Source of the DNA: Nematopogon swammerdamellus
Taxonomy: Eukaryota > Arthropoda > Insecta > Lepidoptera > Adelidae
DNA length: 64,000 nucleotides
NCBI GenBank assembly: GCA_946902875.1
Contig: OX336343.1
Coordinates: 3,014,754 to 3,078,753, forward strand
Reading direction: 5' to 3'
The position numbers were made by a program, and so were the translations under genes. The notes below the pieces were generated by a model. It did no database searches. It worked only from the letters and a program-made list of their open reading frames with translations, and was not told where the DNA came from. This document shows, in pieces, positions 36,790 through 47,516 of the stretch (positions within the stretch are counted from its first letter, which is position 1; each line of letters begins with the position of its first letter).

Positions 36790-36944
36790 TCTTTATTACT
36801 TGGTGGTAGGGTTTTCCGTCCAGTTCAGTGTAGCCGACATGAAATGAAGGGAAGCACTGACATGGCATCTAATTCACGCAGTGTTGTGTGCTGACATCAC
36901 GGATCTTGTAGGTGACGCATCCAACCGTGTCAGTTTCCATAATA
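36790..36944 (+). repeat. SINE family A, 3' part
   Basis: TGGTGGTAGGGTTTTCCGTC (with an internal deletion), CCGACATGAAATGAAGGGAA, GATGCATCCAACCGTGTCAG-like end. Confidence 0.75.
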
Positions 36945-37183
36945 TTAAGCTACAATTCTTTACGATTTCGATGTTCCTTTTTTTATTTGAAACGTGGTAA
37001 CTTAGGGGTGGTCCCATATAAATTTGGTCAAGTTCTGATGATAAGATCTATGAGAAAATCAGCAAACTCTTAAATTTGCATAAGCTAAGCATGTGCTTGA
37101 CCAATGGGCGAATAATTTGGAAACGCCAAACGATTTAAATGCTTATTTTTTTATTAGAAAGGTAGCACCTTAGGGATGGTCCC

Positions 37184-37576
37184 ATTTTTTTTTTTTTACG
37201 GAAACTGACACGGTTGGCTACATCACCTACAACGTCCGTGATGTCAGCCCATAACACCGGGTGAACTAGGTGCCATGTCAGTGCTTCCCCCTTTGATCGT
37301 GCCGGCTACACTGAACTGGTCGGAAAACACAAACTATTTACATAGCCGTTTAGACCGACGTTTCATTCAGTGCGGTGGTATCAACCCGGGCGGGTTAAAC
37401 CCTACCACCAAGTAAGATTAGGAGGGAAGGGACCTACACAGTTTTACGAGGAATCCGAACCTCGGTCAGCCTCCAACGGTCAGCGGTCACCCATCCAAGT
37501 ACTGACCGCACCCAGCGTTGCTTAACATTCAATAGCGACAGTTGACTGTCTGCACCACTGAGCTATCGAGGCTGAC
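37184..37576 (-). repeat. SINE family A, full copy, type-1 head
   Basis: Minus-strand equivalent of 406-802: the same head with GAGCTATCGAGGCTGAC, CAGCGTTGCTTAACATTCAA and CGAGG/CCTCG T-stem. Nearly identical to 406-802, so a recent subfamily. Confidence 0.9.
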
Positions 37577-37974
37577 AACTACAGAAAATCCCATATACAT
37601 TTGGTGAAGTTCTGATGATAGTATCCATGAGAAAATAAGTAAAGTCTTAAATTTGCATAGGCATGTGCTTGACGAATCGGTGAATAATTCTAAACCTACA
37701 TCACTCCAACAGATTTCTTTCGATGTTTCTTTTTATATTAGGAATGTGGTACTTTAGGGGTGATTCCATATAAATTTCTGATGATAGATCTCCAGGTTCT
37801 GATGATAGGATCTATGAGAAAATCATCAAACTCTTAAATTGGCATATGCTAAGCATGTGCTTAACTAATGGACGAATAATTCTACAGCACGCCAACCGAT
37901 TTAGATCCTTATGTTTTTATTAGAAAGGTAGTACCTTAGGTATGATCCCATAAACATTTGGTCAAGTTACAGTC

Positions 37975-38145
37975 AGTGTCAGTTTACAGAACCGGCAAAC
38001 TCTGGAACGCTCTCCCTGCCCATATTTTTCCCCTCAAGTGCAGTCTCGGGTCCTTCAAGAGGGGCGTGAATGGGCACCTGTCAGGCCGGCATGGCATTCG
38101 CAACCCCCGCATACGGCCGAATGTCCATGGGCGTCGTTAAACTTT
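37975..38145 (+). pseudogene. LINE family C, ORF C-terminus
   Basis: Peptide YRTGKLWNALPAHIFPLKCS, GSFKRGVNGHLSGRHGIRNP and NVHGRR before the stop. 'RTGKLWNALP...FP...L..FK..V..HL.GR' is the C-terminal end of CR1/jockey-type LINE proteins. This is the clearest of the family C copies; the rest of ORF2 is absent. Confidence 0.75.
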
Positions 38146-38764
38146 GACAAGATGACATTTGGATACACTTTGTATCATATTTTTTTTTTTATATGACTTA
38201 TTACATCTCTTTGTAATAAATGTAAACTAATTTTTATTTATTTTTTGACTTGATATAATATGAAGTATTAAAATTGACGATGGCACTATACACCAGATAT
38301 AGGTAATTTAAATAGGCAGTGTGGTCAAATTCTTCAGTATTCATGTTTATGCTGTAAATATGAATGCTCCTGTGAGCGGTAGTATGGGTTAATTATTTGT
38401 AAGTTACTATAATATAATACTTATAAGGTACTAACAAAACATTGTGACTTGCGAAGTTTGTTTGTCAGTTCTTCTTCGCATTGAATTTAGAACTGGCGGA
38501 ATTTTCGACATGTCCAAGCGTAGGTTACCTACCTATGGATGAAATTATACAATAAACAATAAACAATAAACACCTTATGGGTGGCTCTACGCCATATGTC
38601 GCGCTGTCAATAAAAAAAAAAAAGTTCTGATGATAGGATCTATGAGAAAATCATCAAACTCTCAAAGCATAAGCGTATGCGTGACAAATGGACGAACAAT
38701 TCTATACCACGCCAACCGATTTCGATTATTCTGTTTATGTTGGATTGATTTTGGTTCATTTGCT

Positions 38765-39015
38765 TTTTTTTTATGTAACCCGGTATGGGTGGATGAGTTG
38801 GAGGGGCTAAAGCGCATGCTCCGACCAGCCGACATCACCTCCGAGAAGGTAGGTGCCATACCGGAGACTTCCCTGGATTGCTGGCTATACTGGACTAGAG
38901 GAGAACACAACCGAGGCATGCTATGCCTGCCATCTTACATCCAGTACGGTGGTACCAACCTAGTCGGCTACAATTTGAGCCTACGACCTAGTAAGGGGCA
39001 AGGGAAGGGACCCTA
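38765..39015 (+). repeat. SINE-like family E
   Basis: GGTATGGGTGGATGAGTTGG, AAGCGCATGCTCCGACCAGC, CCGAGAAGGTAGGTGCCATA, CTATACTGGACTAGAGGAGA, TACGACCTAGTAAGGGGCAA. Confidence 0.75.
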
Positions 39016-39685
39016 AAGTTTTACACCGGTATGCACGTAAATTTTTTGAATGATGTTTTACTTTAGAGGGGTCGAAATCGGTTTTTATCTAAAATTACTT
39101 ATTGAGTACAATGACCGCATTTCCGTTGCGATCTGGCAACACTGATTGGCTGACCGTGCCTCACAAAACGTCCGATGGAGGCTGGGTGGATGTGATGGAG
39201 TGTCGAACTTCGTCGAGTGTCGGACTTGAATTTGTTGCCATTTTGACAGTTCAATTAAAATTTTGACAGGGGATTAATGGCGAGTCCACGGGTTACTTCC
39301 TAAATTGTTTGGGGTTACCCCGCTGCTTATTTCGCGGTAACAATTGGTTAGACCTCAAAGTTTAGGCGGGACACTTTCTTAAATTCGATTTCAAAGTTTT
39401 AACCAAAGAGAATATACTTAACCACGTTTTAACGTTTGAATACGCTTTGTCTTAAATTTTGGACTATATGAAGTGGCATATAGTAGAAATTGCGTACAAA
39501 CTTAATAAATGACGCTGGCGGCCGCGGAGGCGGGATGGCATTTGCGTTTGTTTTGCGAGTCGACAGGAGCGTCTCGAGAAGACGTATTCTATACGTTTGT
39601 GCGATCTTGTTACATGACTCCGTCTTTTCATAATTTATGATTTATGACCAAAAGTTTGAAATTTAAATAATAGCTTTTTATTTAT
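39016..39685. other. Spacer, nothing recognised
   Basis: No repeats shared with the rest of the window and no credible exon. Confidence 0.4.
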
Positions 39686-39689
39686 TCAA

Positions 39690-39862
39690 ATCGTGACATG
39701 TGGCGCCGAGCCACCCATAAGGTGTCTAACGACGCCCAAGGACATTCGGTCGTATGCGGCGGTAGAGAATACCATGCCGGCCTGACAGGCGCCAATTCAC
39801 GCCCCTCTTGAAGGACCCGAGACTGTATTTGGGGGGGAATATATGAGCAGGGATTATATTAA
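39690..39862 (-). repeat. LINE family C 3' end
   Basis: GTGACATGTGGCGCCGAGCC, ATAAGGTGTCTAACGACGCC, ATGCCGGCCTGACAGGCGCC, GAAGGACCCGAGACTGTATT on the + strand are the complement of family C. Confidence 0.75.
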
Positions 39863-40092
39863 ATTTCAACGAGGTGAAAGACCTGCGTCCCGCAACACAG
39901 GGTGTCCAAGCGTGGGAGGCAGGACTATTAATTAACGAAATTGTTATATAGTCTATAATTTTCTTAAGTGATATAGTTTGTAAGAAATCATGTAATTTAG
40001 GCTAAGCAAATGTGTTAACTGAAAATAAATATTGATTTCTTTCTTTCCCTTCGTTTGCGCTGGGGGTTAAAAACATCAATCAATCATCAATA

Positions 40093-40541
40093 CTATAATA
40101 ATAAATCTGTAAGGGATGGTCTATGGGGATGGTCATGGAGTAAGTTATTGTTTTATGTATGAGATTCAATACTAATAATAAATCTGTAAGGGATGGTCAT
40201 GGAGTAAGTTATTGTTTTATGAGATATTGCGTTTGTAGACTCTATGTATGATACTAATGCTAAATTTACGATTTTTAGAAATCTTTTCTGTATGTATGTA
40301 TGTATGTATGTTCCACCAAACTTCTTAAACCGATCATCTGAATTCACGAAACTGTGTACAATCACATTTACATATACGAGACACAGGATAGGCTAAATAA
40401 AATTCAGTTCCGGTTACGCTACGATGTGGCTCTCATACAAACTGAATTCTTCCGCGCGCCGAAATAAAGGTACGGTAGCGCGCTTACTTTCTTCTTTTTA
40501 AATACGAATTTCACGCGAGCGAAGCCGCGGGCAAAAGCTAG
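40093..40541 (+). mobile_element. Small Helitron with duplicated 5' start
   Basis: ATAATAAATCTGTAAGGGAT occurs at 40098 and again at 40173. The body has AAACCGATCATCTGAATTCA, GACACAGGATAGGCTAAATA and GTTCCGGTTACGCTACGATG. The 3' end is CGCGAGCGAAGCCGCGGGCA-AAAGCTAG (to 40541) before T. Relative: 45118-45469. Confidence 0.75.
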
Positions 40542-40828
40542 TATATAAGACAATAACTTTGTGCGTGTGAGGAGAGGTGTGTGTGATGTGCTCTGAGTGA
40601 GTTGTGCGAGGTTGTGTAGGGTGTGAAACGTAAATGTGCGACCACCACAGAGCAATGAACCGCCGAAGGCGGCCGCGGATCGCTGCTCTGTGCGTACAGC
40701 CAAGCGCCTCACTAAAGTGTGAAGGTCCCTTTCATCTGGAGCACGGCTGGGATTCTGTCGTCAATAGTCGACACGCCGAATTGCATACGTATTGTCGAAA
40801 TTTCATTTTGTCTAAAATATTTACATAA

Positions 40829-41219
40829 TTTTTTTTCTATGGAAACTGACACGTTTGGCCACATCACCTAGAACATCCGTGATGTCAGCCCATAACACCG
40901 GGTGAACTAGGTGCCATGTCAGTTCTTCCCTTCATTTCATGTCGGCTGCACTGAACTGGACGGAAAATACGAACTATTTACATAGCCGTTTCGACCGAGA
41001 CGTTTCGTTCAGTGCGGTGGTAGCAGCCCGTCCGGGATAAACCCTACCACCTAGTAAGGTAAGGAGGGAAAGGAACCTACAGTTTAACGTGGAATCCGAA
41101 CCACGGTCAGCCTCCAACGGTCGAGCGGTCGTCACCCATCCAGCTACCAAGGCTGACGAATTTCCTTATCCCTTAGTCGACTTTTACGACATGTGACGGG
41201 GAGAGATGCAGTGGGGCTA
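40829..41219 (-). repeat. SINE family A, type-2, 5S-like block deleted
   Basis: The head goes from GGTCGAGCGGTCGTCACCCATCC directly to AGCTACCAAGGCTGAC, removing most of the 5S-like block and the A-box region. The shared module follows to 41219. Confidence 0.8.
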
Positions 41220-41429
41220 AACGCTACAAACAACATATACTTACATACACACGCTCCATGCAATAGATAGAACAGACATAGTACATAGTACACGCTGTAT
41301 CTCGATTTTTCTGAAATGGTTGTTGGGTACGCCACCTAATAAACTTGTGATGTCATGTCAGTATGCGTGTACTTCTCCAACATCCCAAAAAAGGTTAGTC
41401 AGAATAAAATGCATACATATATACTTACC

Positions 41430-41745
41430 ACACTCAGTATCCCGACAATCGGGGCAAGCAGAGTAACCGGTGTTGTGCTGCAAGGACTCTAGTAGATACA
41501 GCACAACACCAACCGCCACGTCTAGCAAAGCATTCGGACAAGATAACTATCAAGCAGCAAGTAAGGCACGAAGACCCACCTGCTGCATGACTCGATGGAA
41601 GGACCGAGCCAAGGTGATAGGTGGCCTGTCGCCCTTTAGCACGGCATCTCGTCCTTATCCGCTTTTTTCGACGTACACGGGGAGAGATGCAGTGGGGCTA
41701 TTCTTTTTAAGTACCGACCGGCCCCGCACGGTACTAGAATAGAAT
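41430..41745 (+). repeat. SINE-like family B
   Basis: ACTCAGTATCCCGACAATCG, TGTTGTGCTGCAAGGACT, AAGCAGCAAGTAAGGCACGA, GAGAGATGCAGTGGGGCTAT and TTTTTAAGTACCGACCGG. Confidence 0.85.
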
Positions 41746-42054
41746 GCACCGGCGTTCAATAAAAAATATATAAATACATACATCTTGTTCCTGTCGGTAG
41801 TAGATGAAATGTCAATGCTTCCCTTTGGTCGTGTCAGATACACAGACTGACAACATGGACTGTTTACACATACTTAGCTGCTTCGGCTAACCTTCATTGA
41901 GTGCGGTTACATCGATCCGGTAGTTAGTCGATATTTCGTATAAAACCCCCGGGAACTCTACTAATTAAGACTCGCTTTAATTACAAAGAGCCCCGATTCG
42001 TCTGTGAGCTAGATATCTACGTAGACTGTCTAGACCAGCGGCTCGCAATCTTTT

Positions 42055-42410
42055 TTAATCCCGGACGCAAAAAGAGCGGTGTTATAAGTTTAACGTGTGT
42101 GTGTATAAGTATGTGTGTATAGGTGTGACTGACTGTGGCATCGTAGCTCCCAAACGGATGGACCGATTTGGATGCGGTTTGTTTTATTAGGAAGCTTGTT
42201 TAATCGGAATGGTTCTTAGCTATGTTTGTAATCAAGTAAATAAATAATCAAAGAATTGATTATCTTAAAAAGTGGACCGATTTGCATGGGGGGTTTTTTA
42301 ATATCTTGAAATAAAAGTTAAATTACAAATTTATAAACCCCGACCCTTAAAAAGTCAAAAATAATTTCCGTTTACTTACTTAAAGGAGTCAGGGGACCGC
42401 TAAGTAAATC
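42055..42410 (+). repeat. Family D element
   Basis: TAATCCCGGACGCAAAAAGA, TTATAAGTTTAACGTGTGTG, GCATCGTAGCTCCCAAACGG, TTGAAATAAAAGTTAAATTA, ATTTCCGTTTACTTACTTAA and AGGAGTCAGGGGACCGCTAA. Relatives at 45805 (+), 54425 (-), 56460 (-). Confidence 0.75.
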
Positions 42411-42411
42411 C

Positions 42412-42893
42412 TTATACAACGTGTCCCAAAACACAACGTCAAGCGGGAACCAGGGAGTAGGCCAGTTTATGACTACCCAGGGAAGAATAAGAAAAAAAAT
42501 CGGAGTCATTTGTTTTTTATGATGAGCATTTTTTGAAAAACGTTGAAAATTTCTCGTACAACATTTTTTTTTTATGGAAACTTGACACGGTTGGCTACAT
42601 CACCTACAACATCCGTGATGTCAGCCCATAACACCGTTAGGTACTACGACTACAAGTTTGCAAATATAATTGTTAAAAAAAATTTATTGGTAGCCGAAAT
42701 AATTCTGATATTGATCAGTATCCCAAATAAAACCAGAATGCCTGTAGTTTTACCAAACAAAATATTCAGTTCTTTTTTTTTCTAAAAAAATAAATGACTC
42801 AGATTTTTTTTTCTTATTTTTCCCTGGCTAGTTATAAACTGGCCTACTCCCTAGTTCCCGCTTTGACGTTGAGTTTTGGGACAACCTGTATAT
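42412..42893. mobile_element. MITE with ~95-bp inverted ends, holding a SINE A fragment
   Basis: Left: CAACGTGTCCCAAAACACAA-CGTCAAGCGGG..GGCCAGTTTATGACTA; right: the complement, with GGCCTACTCCCTAGTTCCCG and GTTTTGGGACAACCTGTATA. The interior contains a ~69-nt SINE A 3' end (42568-42636, minus). Confidence 0.8.
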
Positions 42894-43067
42894 ATAATTT
42901 TTCTGTACTTACGTGTGTTTGTCACCTAACGCCTAAACAGCTGGACCAATTTGGATGAAGTTTTGTGTGTATATTTGAGTGGGTCCCTGGATGGTTGGAA
43001 AATACAATTGAACCCGGTAGATGGCGTCGTGATAAGTCCACGCGGACGAAGTCGCGGGCACAGCTAG
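42890..43067 (+). mobile_element. Helitron 3' portion
   Basis: CTGGACCAATTTGGATGAAG and GATGGCGTCGTGATAAGTCC lead to CGCGGACGAAGTCGCGGGCA-CAGCTAG followed by T, a hairpin-CTAG Helitron end. The 5' end is not clear. Confidence 0.65.
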
Positions 43068-43574
43068 TAAAATATAAAAACTCAGAGCTGCGCGGGAATT
43101 TACTATTAATATTATTTTATACATTTAAAAAAAAAAATATTATGTCTTATAATGCCGGATATCCTGCGTAATAATAAAATAAAACAAAACATAAAAAAAA
43201 TTATAGAAAAAAGTGTTGTTTTTTTTTTCAATGTGTTAGTTTTTTGGTGTGTTATATTACTCTTATAAGTCCAGCCTCGACTGTGTTCATATAGCCAGTA
43301 ATTTATTCATCTCCCGTATACCACTTTGCTGGAGGTGATATTGGCTGGTCGGAGCATTTTCTCCGGCCCGCTGAGTCAGATACGCATTACGGATTGCATA
43401 AAACAATCTTCACGCCTGTTGGGAACCACTGGCCTAGGTCTTCAAAAAGATTCGTTAGTGTCGATCGGAGGACGAGCGAATCAGGTCACGACTTAATAAG
43501 TCTTTGGAGGGGTCTATGCAGCGACTTTCCACCAAGCAACGACCTGCCTAGTATGCAAAGGGCGACATTCGAAA

Positions 43575-43670
43575 ATTCGAGAGACAATACGTCATCGACC
43601 TGATGGCGGAATCGGTTACGCGCTTGCCGCTCAAGCCGGAGTTCTAGGTTCGAATCCCGGTCGAACGTAT
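43575..43670 (+). repeat. tRNA-like element T, best A and B boxes
   Basis: GACCTGATGGCGGAATCGGT (A-box-like TGGCGGAATCGGTTACGCG), GCTTG-CCGCT-CAAGC, and TAGGTTCGAATCCCGGTCGA with a perfect B box, then TATTTTTTTTTCT (pol III-type terminator). GACC/GGTC could pair as acceptor. The anticodon loop is only 5 nt, so not a functional tRNA. Confidence 0.65.
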
Positions 43671-43799
43671 TTTTTTTTCTTCATTTTCGGCTTTGCAGCT
43701 ATTTAGGGAAGAAAACCGATATTATTTAATATTGAAAAAAGTTATATATTTGTTGTTCATTTCTGAAAATTTATTGCAGAATAAAATATTTACAAAACT

Positions 43800-44135
43800 A
43801 CAAACTAAACTAATCTAAAACAATAAAAATACTTACAAATAAAAGTATTCCGACATGGGGAACAAGGGCATGGTCCCCATGACGGATGCAGCGTTCCCCC
43901 TCTGAATAGCAATACTTATTTTTTGTTTAAAATAAGCTCGAGCACGACGGTCTGCGGACGCATCAATGAGGAGCTTTCCCAGTTTATTTGAGAAGCTGAC
44001 CGCGTCCGTACTCCACGAACCAAGAGTTTCTACAGCAAAGGCCACAAACTCGTAATCTCTTTTAAGATCTTGGTATTTTGAATGTTTTAAAAAAGTTATT
44101 GATGTTATACATGTATAATTCACGTAAACCATTGG
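43800..44135 (-). pseudogene. RT-type mobile-element C-terminal domain (ETLGSW.. AIQRGNA type)
   Basis: Minus ORF of 99 codons: SKYQDLKRDYEFVAFAVETL-GSWSTD, KLGKLLIDASADRRARAYFK, QKISIAIQRGNAASVMGTMP and a terminal YFYL. It is closer to the family consensus than the Helitron copies (AASVMGT versus AVSALRT). It stands alone, without arrays. The upstream PD..WDAT block is missing. Confidence 0.65.
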
Positions 44136-44344
44136 TATATAAGTAAAGGCGGATGGGCAAAAATGTATGGAAGTTGGTCTACCCCTCCTCTAACAATGAA
44201 TCAAATCGACTGAACCAAAAAAAAATGTATTTTAATCATTATGGTTTCAATACCGCTCGGTCATTTTGGTACTGTTTCGCTCTAAGTACTTACCCTTCCT
44301 AGAACGATGATCATCGTAGAGAGGTAAGCATATTACTATGATAA

Positions 44345-44530
44345 GGTTAATATCACCTCCGAGAAGGTAGGTGCCTTACCGGAGACTTCCCTGGATTGCT
44401 GGCTAATACTGGACTAAAGGAGAACACAGCCTAGGCTGCTATGCGGCCATCTTACATCCAGTACGGTGGTATCAACCCAGTCGGCTACAATTTGGGCCTA
44501 CCACCTAGTAAGGGGTAAGGGAAGGGACCT
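44345..44530 (+). repeat. SINE-like family E
   Basis: ATCACCTCCGAGAAGGTAGG, CGGAGACTTCCCTGGATTGC, TGCGGCCATCTTACATCCAG, CGGCTACAATTTGGGCCTAC. Confidence 0.75.
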
Positions 44531-44539
44531 ACAGTTTTA

Positions 44540-44712
44540 TACCGGTTCCGAACGGTGAAGCAGCAGGTGTAAAATTAGGCAAAAAATTACGTGCATACCA
44601 CGTAATTTTTTTCGTCAGAAAAAACTCATCGGTACACGCCGAACGGATTCGAACCTCGGACCTCTCGCATGAGAAGCCGATGATGCCCAAACCACTCGGC
44701 CACCCGCCGCTT
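44540..44712 (-). repeat. tRNA-derived SINE, minus strand
   Basis: Minus strand: GGCGGGTGGCCGAGTGGTTT (A-box-like D-arm), CTTCTC-ATGC-GAGAGG arm, GAGGTTCGAATCCGTTCGGC (B box). Downstream is a 13-bp perfect inverted repeat AAAAAATTACGTG (44581-44593 with 44599-44611). D-arm and B box resemble a class II (Leu/Ser-like) tRNA; no proper anticodon arm. Confidence 0.65.
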
Positions 44713-44744
44713 TGCCCACCCATTTGCATGCGGTTTATCCCGCC

Positions 44745-44900
44745 CGATTTGATACCATCGCACTGTCCAGTTCAGTGTAGCCGACATGAAATGAAGGGAA
44801 GCACCGACATTGTAACCAGTGTTAGTTCACACGGTGTTATGGGCTGCCATCACGGGGTTGGTGTAGGTGATGGCGCCAACCGTGTCACTTTAAAAAAAAA
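44745..44900 (+). repeat. SINE family A, 3' part
   Basis: GTTTATCCCGCCCGATTTGA, GTTCAGTGTAGCCGACATGA, GTTGGTGTAGGTGATGGCGC, then a poly(A) run. Confidence 0.7.
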
Positions 44901-45117
44901 ATACTGGCCGCATTGTTGGCAACTCAGAGATGGCAAATTGCTTGCGTCCGGAAAATTTGTATCACATCACAATCACAACGCCATCTCTTGTTCAATTCTG
45001 GAGCCATCTGAGCGAAGGAGATTGCGAATTAGCCGTCCCATTTCGATGCGGTTCTGCGGTCAAACATCTGTTCTTCATGCTATCAAGAATTCAAGTGGTC
45101 TGTATCTTTAATCAATC

Positions 45118-45469
45118 AATACTAATAATAAATCTGTAAGGGATCAGTTCTGTCATTGAGTAAGTTACTTTGTTTCATGAGATATTGCTATTGTAGACTA
45201 TATGTATCATACTAAAACTAAATTGATTTTTTTCTGTATGTATGTTCCTTCATAACTCTTAAACCGATCATCCGAATTGGATGAACCTTTGTACAAACAC
45301 ATTTTACTATACGTGACACAGGATAGGCTAAATAAAATTCAGTTCCGGTTACGCTAAGATGTGGCTCTCATTCCGAATTGTTCTGCGCGCCGAAATGAAG
45401 ATACAGTACAGCTTATTTAATTTTTTTTTTTACGAATTTCACGCGAGCGAAGCCGCAGCCAAAAGCTAG
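45118..45469 (+). mobile_element. Small Helitron
   Basis: ACTAATAATAAATCTGTAAG through TTAAACCGATCATCCGAATT, GTGACACAGGATAGGCTAAA and CGCGAGCGAAGCCGCAGCCA-AAAGCTAG then T. Collinear with 40173-40541. Confidence 0.8.
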
Positions 45470-45489
45470 TGAGAAACATATTGCTTACA

Positions 45490-45780
45490 CTTGGCTACAA
45501 GTATAAAATCCGAACTGATGGACAGTTATATTGGACACCGGCTGCGTAAGCTCAAGTGGGAAGGGGTTGGGCACGTTAGCTGAAAAGACGACGACCGTTG
45601 GAGTAACCGTGTCCTACACTGGCGGCCGTGGACAATAAAACGGAGTGTGGGAAGACCGCCCGCCAGGTGGGACGACGACATCAATTACGTCGACAGAAAG
45701 CAGTGGTTTCGTACCGCTGAAGGTCGGGAGGACTGGAGGAAAATTGGAGAGGCGTATGTCCAGCGGTAGACGCATACACG
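45490..45780 (+). pseudogene. LINE ORF2 C-terminal fragment (RTE-like)
   Basis: RLRKLKWEGVGHV, DDDRWSNRVLHWRPWTIKRS, VGRPPARWDDDINYVDRKQW and GREDWRKIGEAYVQR before a TAG. It matches the ending at 162-405 ('RP..RW.DD...WR..GEAYVQ'). One internal stop (after GHVS) shows it is dead. Confidence 0.75.
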
Positions 45781-45804
45781 CTGCCATAAGAAAATAATAA
45801 ATGT

Positions 45805-46295
45805 GTTTTAAACTCCCGACGCAATAACAGTGGTGTTATAAGTTTAACGTGTGTGTGTATATTTGTATGGTGTCTGTCTGTGGCATCGTAGCTCCCAAAC
45901 GAATGGACCGATTTGGATGCGGTTTTTTTATTACAAAGCTCGTTTAATTGGAATGATTCTTAGCTACATTTGTAATCAAGTAATCAAACAATTAATTATC
46001 TTTTAAAAAGTGGATACATTTGCATGCGGTTTTTTTTTGAAAAAGTTTGAAATAAAAGTTAAATTACAAATTTAAAAATGTTCGACCCTTATAAAGTCAA
46101 AAATCATTTCCGTTTACTTACTTGAAGGAGTCGGGGAATATGAAAACTCAGATCTGCGCGGGTATTTACGAGGGTATTTACATAGCGGTCCCCCGACTTC
46201 TTTAAGTAAGTAAACGGAAATGATTTTTTTACTTTTTAAGGGTCAGACATTTTTTAATTTGTAATTTAACTTTTATTTCAAGCTTTCTTTAATCC
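45805..46295 (+). repeat. Family D element followed by an inverted partial copy
   Basis: 45808-46170: full + copy (ACTCCCGACGCAATAACAGT..TTACTTGAAGGAGTCGGGG). 46185-46295: minus partial (CGGTCCCCCGACTTCTTTAA..ACTTTTATTTCAAGC). The two make a head-to-head pair joined at the ACTCAGATCTGCGCGGG segment. Confidence 0.75.
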
Positions 46296-46302
46296 TCCAC
46301 AG

Positions 46303-46575
46303 AGCTGGTAAACTCTGGAACTCCCTGCCCACATATTTGCCCCCAAGTACAGTCTCGGATCCTTCAAGAGAGGCGTAAATAGACACCTGTCAGGCCGGCA
46401 TGGCATTCGAAATGCCCCCCCTTGCGACCGAATGTCCACGGGCGTCGTTAGACACCTTATGGGTGGCTCGGCACAACGAGTCGCGCTTACTATAAAAAAA
46501 AAGTTATTAAACTCAAATGATTTTTAACTTTTTAAGGGTCGGGGGTTTTAAATTTGTAATTAAACTTTTTTTAAG
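46303..46575 (+). repeat. LINE family C 3' end, then family D end
   Basis: GAGCTGGTAAACTCTGGAAC..CCAAGTACAGTCTCGGATCC..GCCGGCATGGCATTCG..CACCTTATGGGTGGCTCGG, then from 46500 TTTTTAACTTTTTAAGGGTC and TTTGTAATTAAACTTTTTTT (family D, minus). Confidence 0.7.
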
Positions 46576-47079
46576 TAACAATTATTGTGTATCGCATTAT
46601 GCAATCTGAAATTCTTATTTTGCCTCGACTAATGGCGATATTTTTGAATGTGAATCATTCGATGTTCCTAAAAAAATCAATTGGGGCAAATTGTCACCGT
46701 TGACAAGTTATCCCTCCGTTTTGCAACTCTCCAGACTTTACCTTATTGCAAAACTTGAACCGCGGAAGTAAGGCGTTTGCGAATTCCCACCTCATTTTGC
46801 CATAAATTCGAGCATTATGATTCGAGACAGGCGCGCGTGGGTAATGGCCTTCACAGATCTCGACTGTCCTCACCAATTTATTGTTAAAAGTTGCTTTACA
46901 CTGTTCTTTACACTAGCCGCATTTCTTTACACAACCTATATTTTTATATATTATTAAAATATTTATATTTATATATTAATTATATTATTTAGGTAATTTA
47001 TATTAATGTTGGATATAATTAATTATATGTATATTACAAAATATGATAGGAGACCAACGAAATAAATTTATGGAGCGAA
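46576..47079. other. Spacer, nothing firmly recognised
   Basis: A 60-codon minus frame at 46694-46876 has no recognised domain. 46920-47040 is very AT-rich. Confidence 0.35.
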
Positions 47080-47455
47080 TGTGATTGGAAGAGTCGGGAA
47101 GGGTCGCCCTAGACGCACGTACCTGGACCAGCAGGTCTATTCTTGTAAATTCTGACAGCGGAATCAGCGCTGTTGTGGCGCTGAGAGCCACTTCCAAAGT
47201 GGCTCTCAGCGCCACAACAGCGCTGATTCCGCTGTCAGAATTTACAAGAATAGACCTGCAGATCGGGCATGTGCTCAAAAGGCCCAAGTGCGCAGTACCC
47301 CTAACCGACGACGAGCATGTATGAAGAACATTATGAGAGTGGAAGAAGCGGCAGAGGTGTGTCAGGATCGTGGCGCGCGGAGATCCGTTGTCTCTGCCTA
47401 CCCCACCGGGAAACAGGCGTGACGCTATGTATGTACGTATGTATTATAAAATACA
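47080..47455 (+). pseudogene. LINE 3' end carrying a perfect inverted duplication
   Basis: GGAAGAGTCGGGAAGGGTCG leads into the 62-bp palindrome, then CAGATCGGGCATGTGCTCAA, AGTGGAAGAAGCGGCAGAGG, GTTGTCTCTGCCTACCCCAC-CGGGAAACAGGCGTGA and TATGTATGTACGTATGTA: the 3' UTR of an RTE-like lepidopteran LINE. Confidence 0.65.
47131..47259. repeat. Perfect 62-bp inverted repeat, 5-nt loop
   Basis: 47131-47192 (starting GCAGGTCTATTCTTGTAAAT) and 47198-47259 are exact complements with TCCAA between. Both arms include GCGGAATCAGCGCTGTTGTG. No mismatches, so recent or actively maintained. Confidence 0.95.
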
Positions 47456-47516
47456 CATCTTACAAATATATCTGCTAATATAGTATTTCGACTTTTACAT
47501 ATAAAAAACTTATATA

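Larger units (their letters stand above)
36975..38770 (+). repeat. Tandem ~205-bp satellite-like repeats, split by insertions
   Basis: Units at about 36985-37183, 37590-37720, 37735-37965 and 38622-38765 share AGGGGTGGTCCCATATAAAT, TTCTGATGATAGGATCTATG, AGAAAATCATCAAACTCTTA, GCATGTGCTTGACCAATG and CGCCAACCGATTT. SINE A (37184-37576) and a LINE C copy (37975-38145, 38565-38615) are inserted between units. Confidence 0.75.

Noticed and set aside
43575..43670. Functional tRNA gene
   Set aside because: A and B boxes are good but the anticodon loop has 5 nt and the acceptor stem pairs over only ~4 bp; the flanks recur with other copies, so a SINE head.
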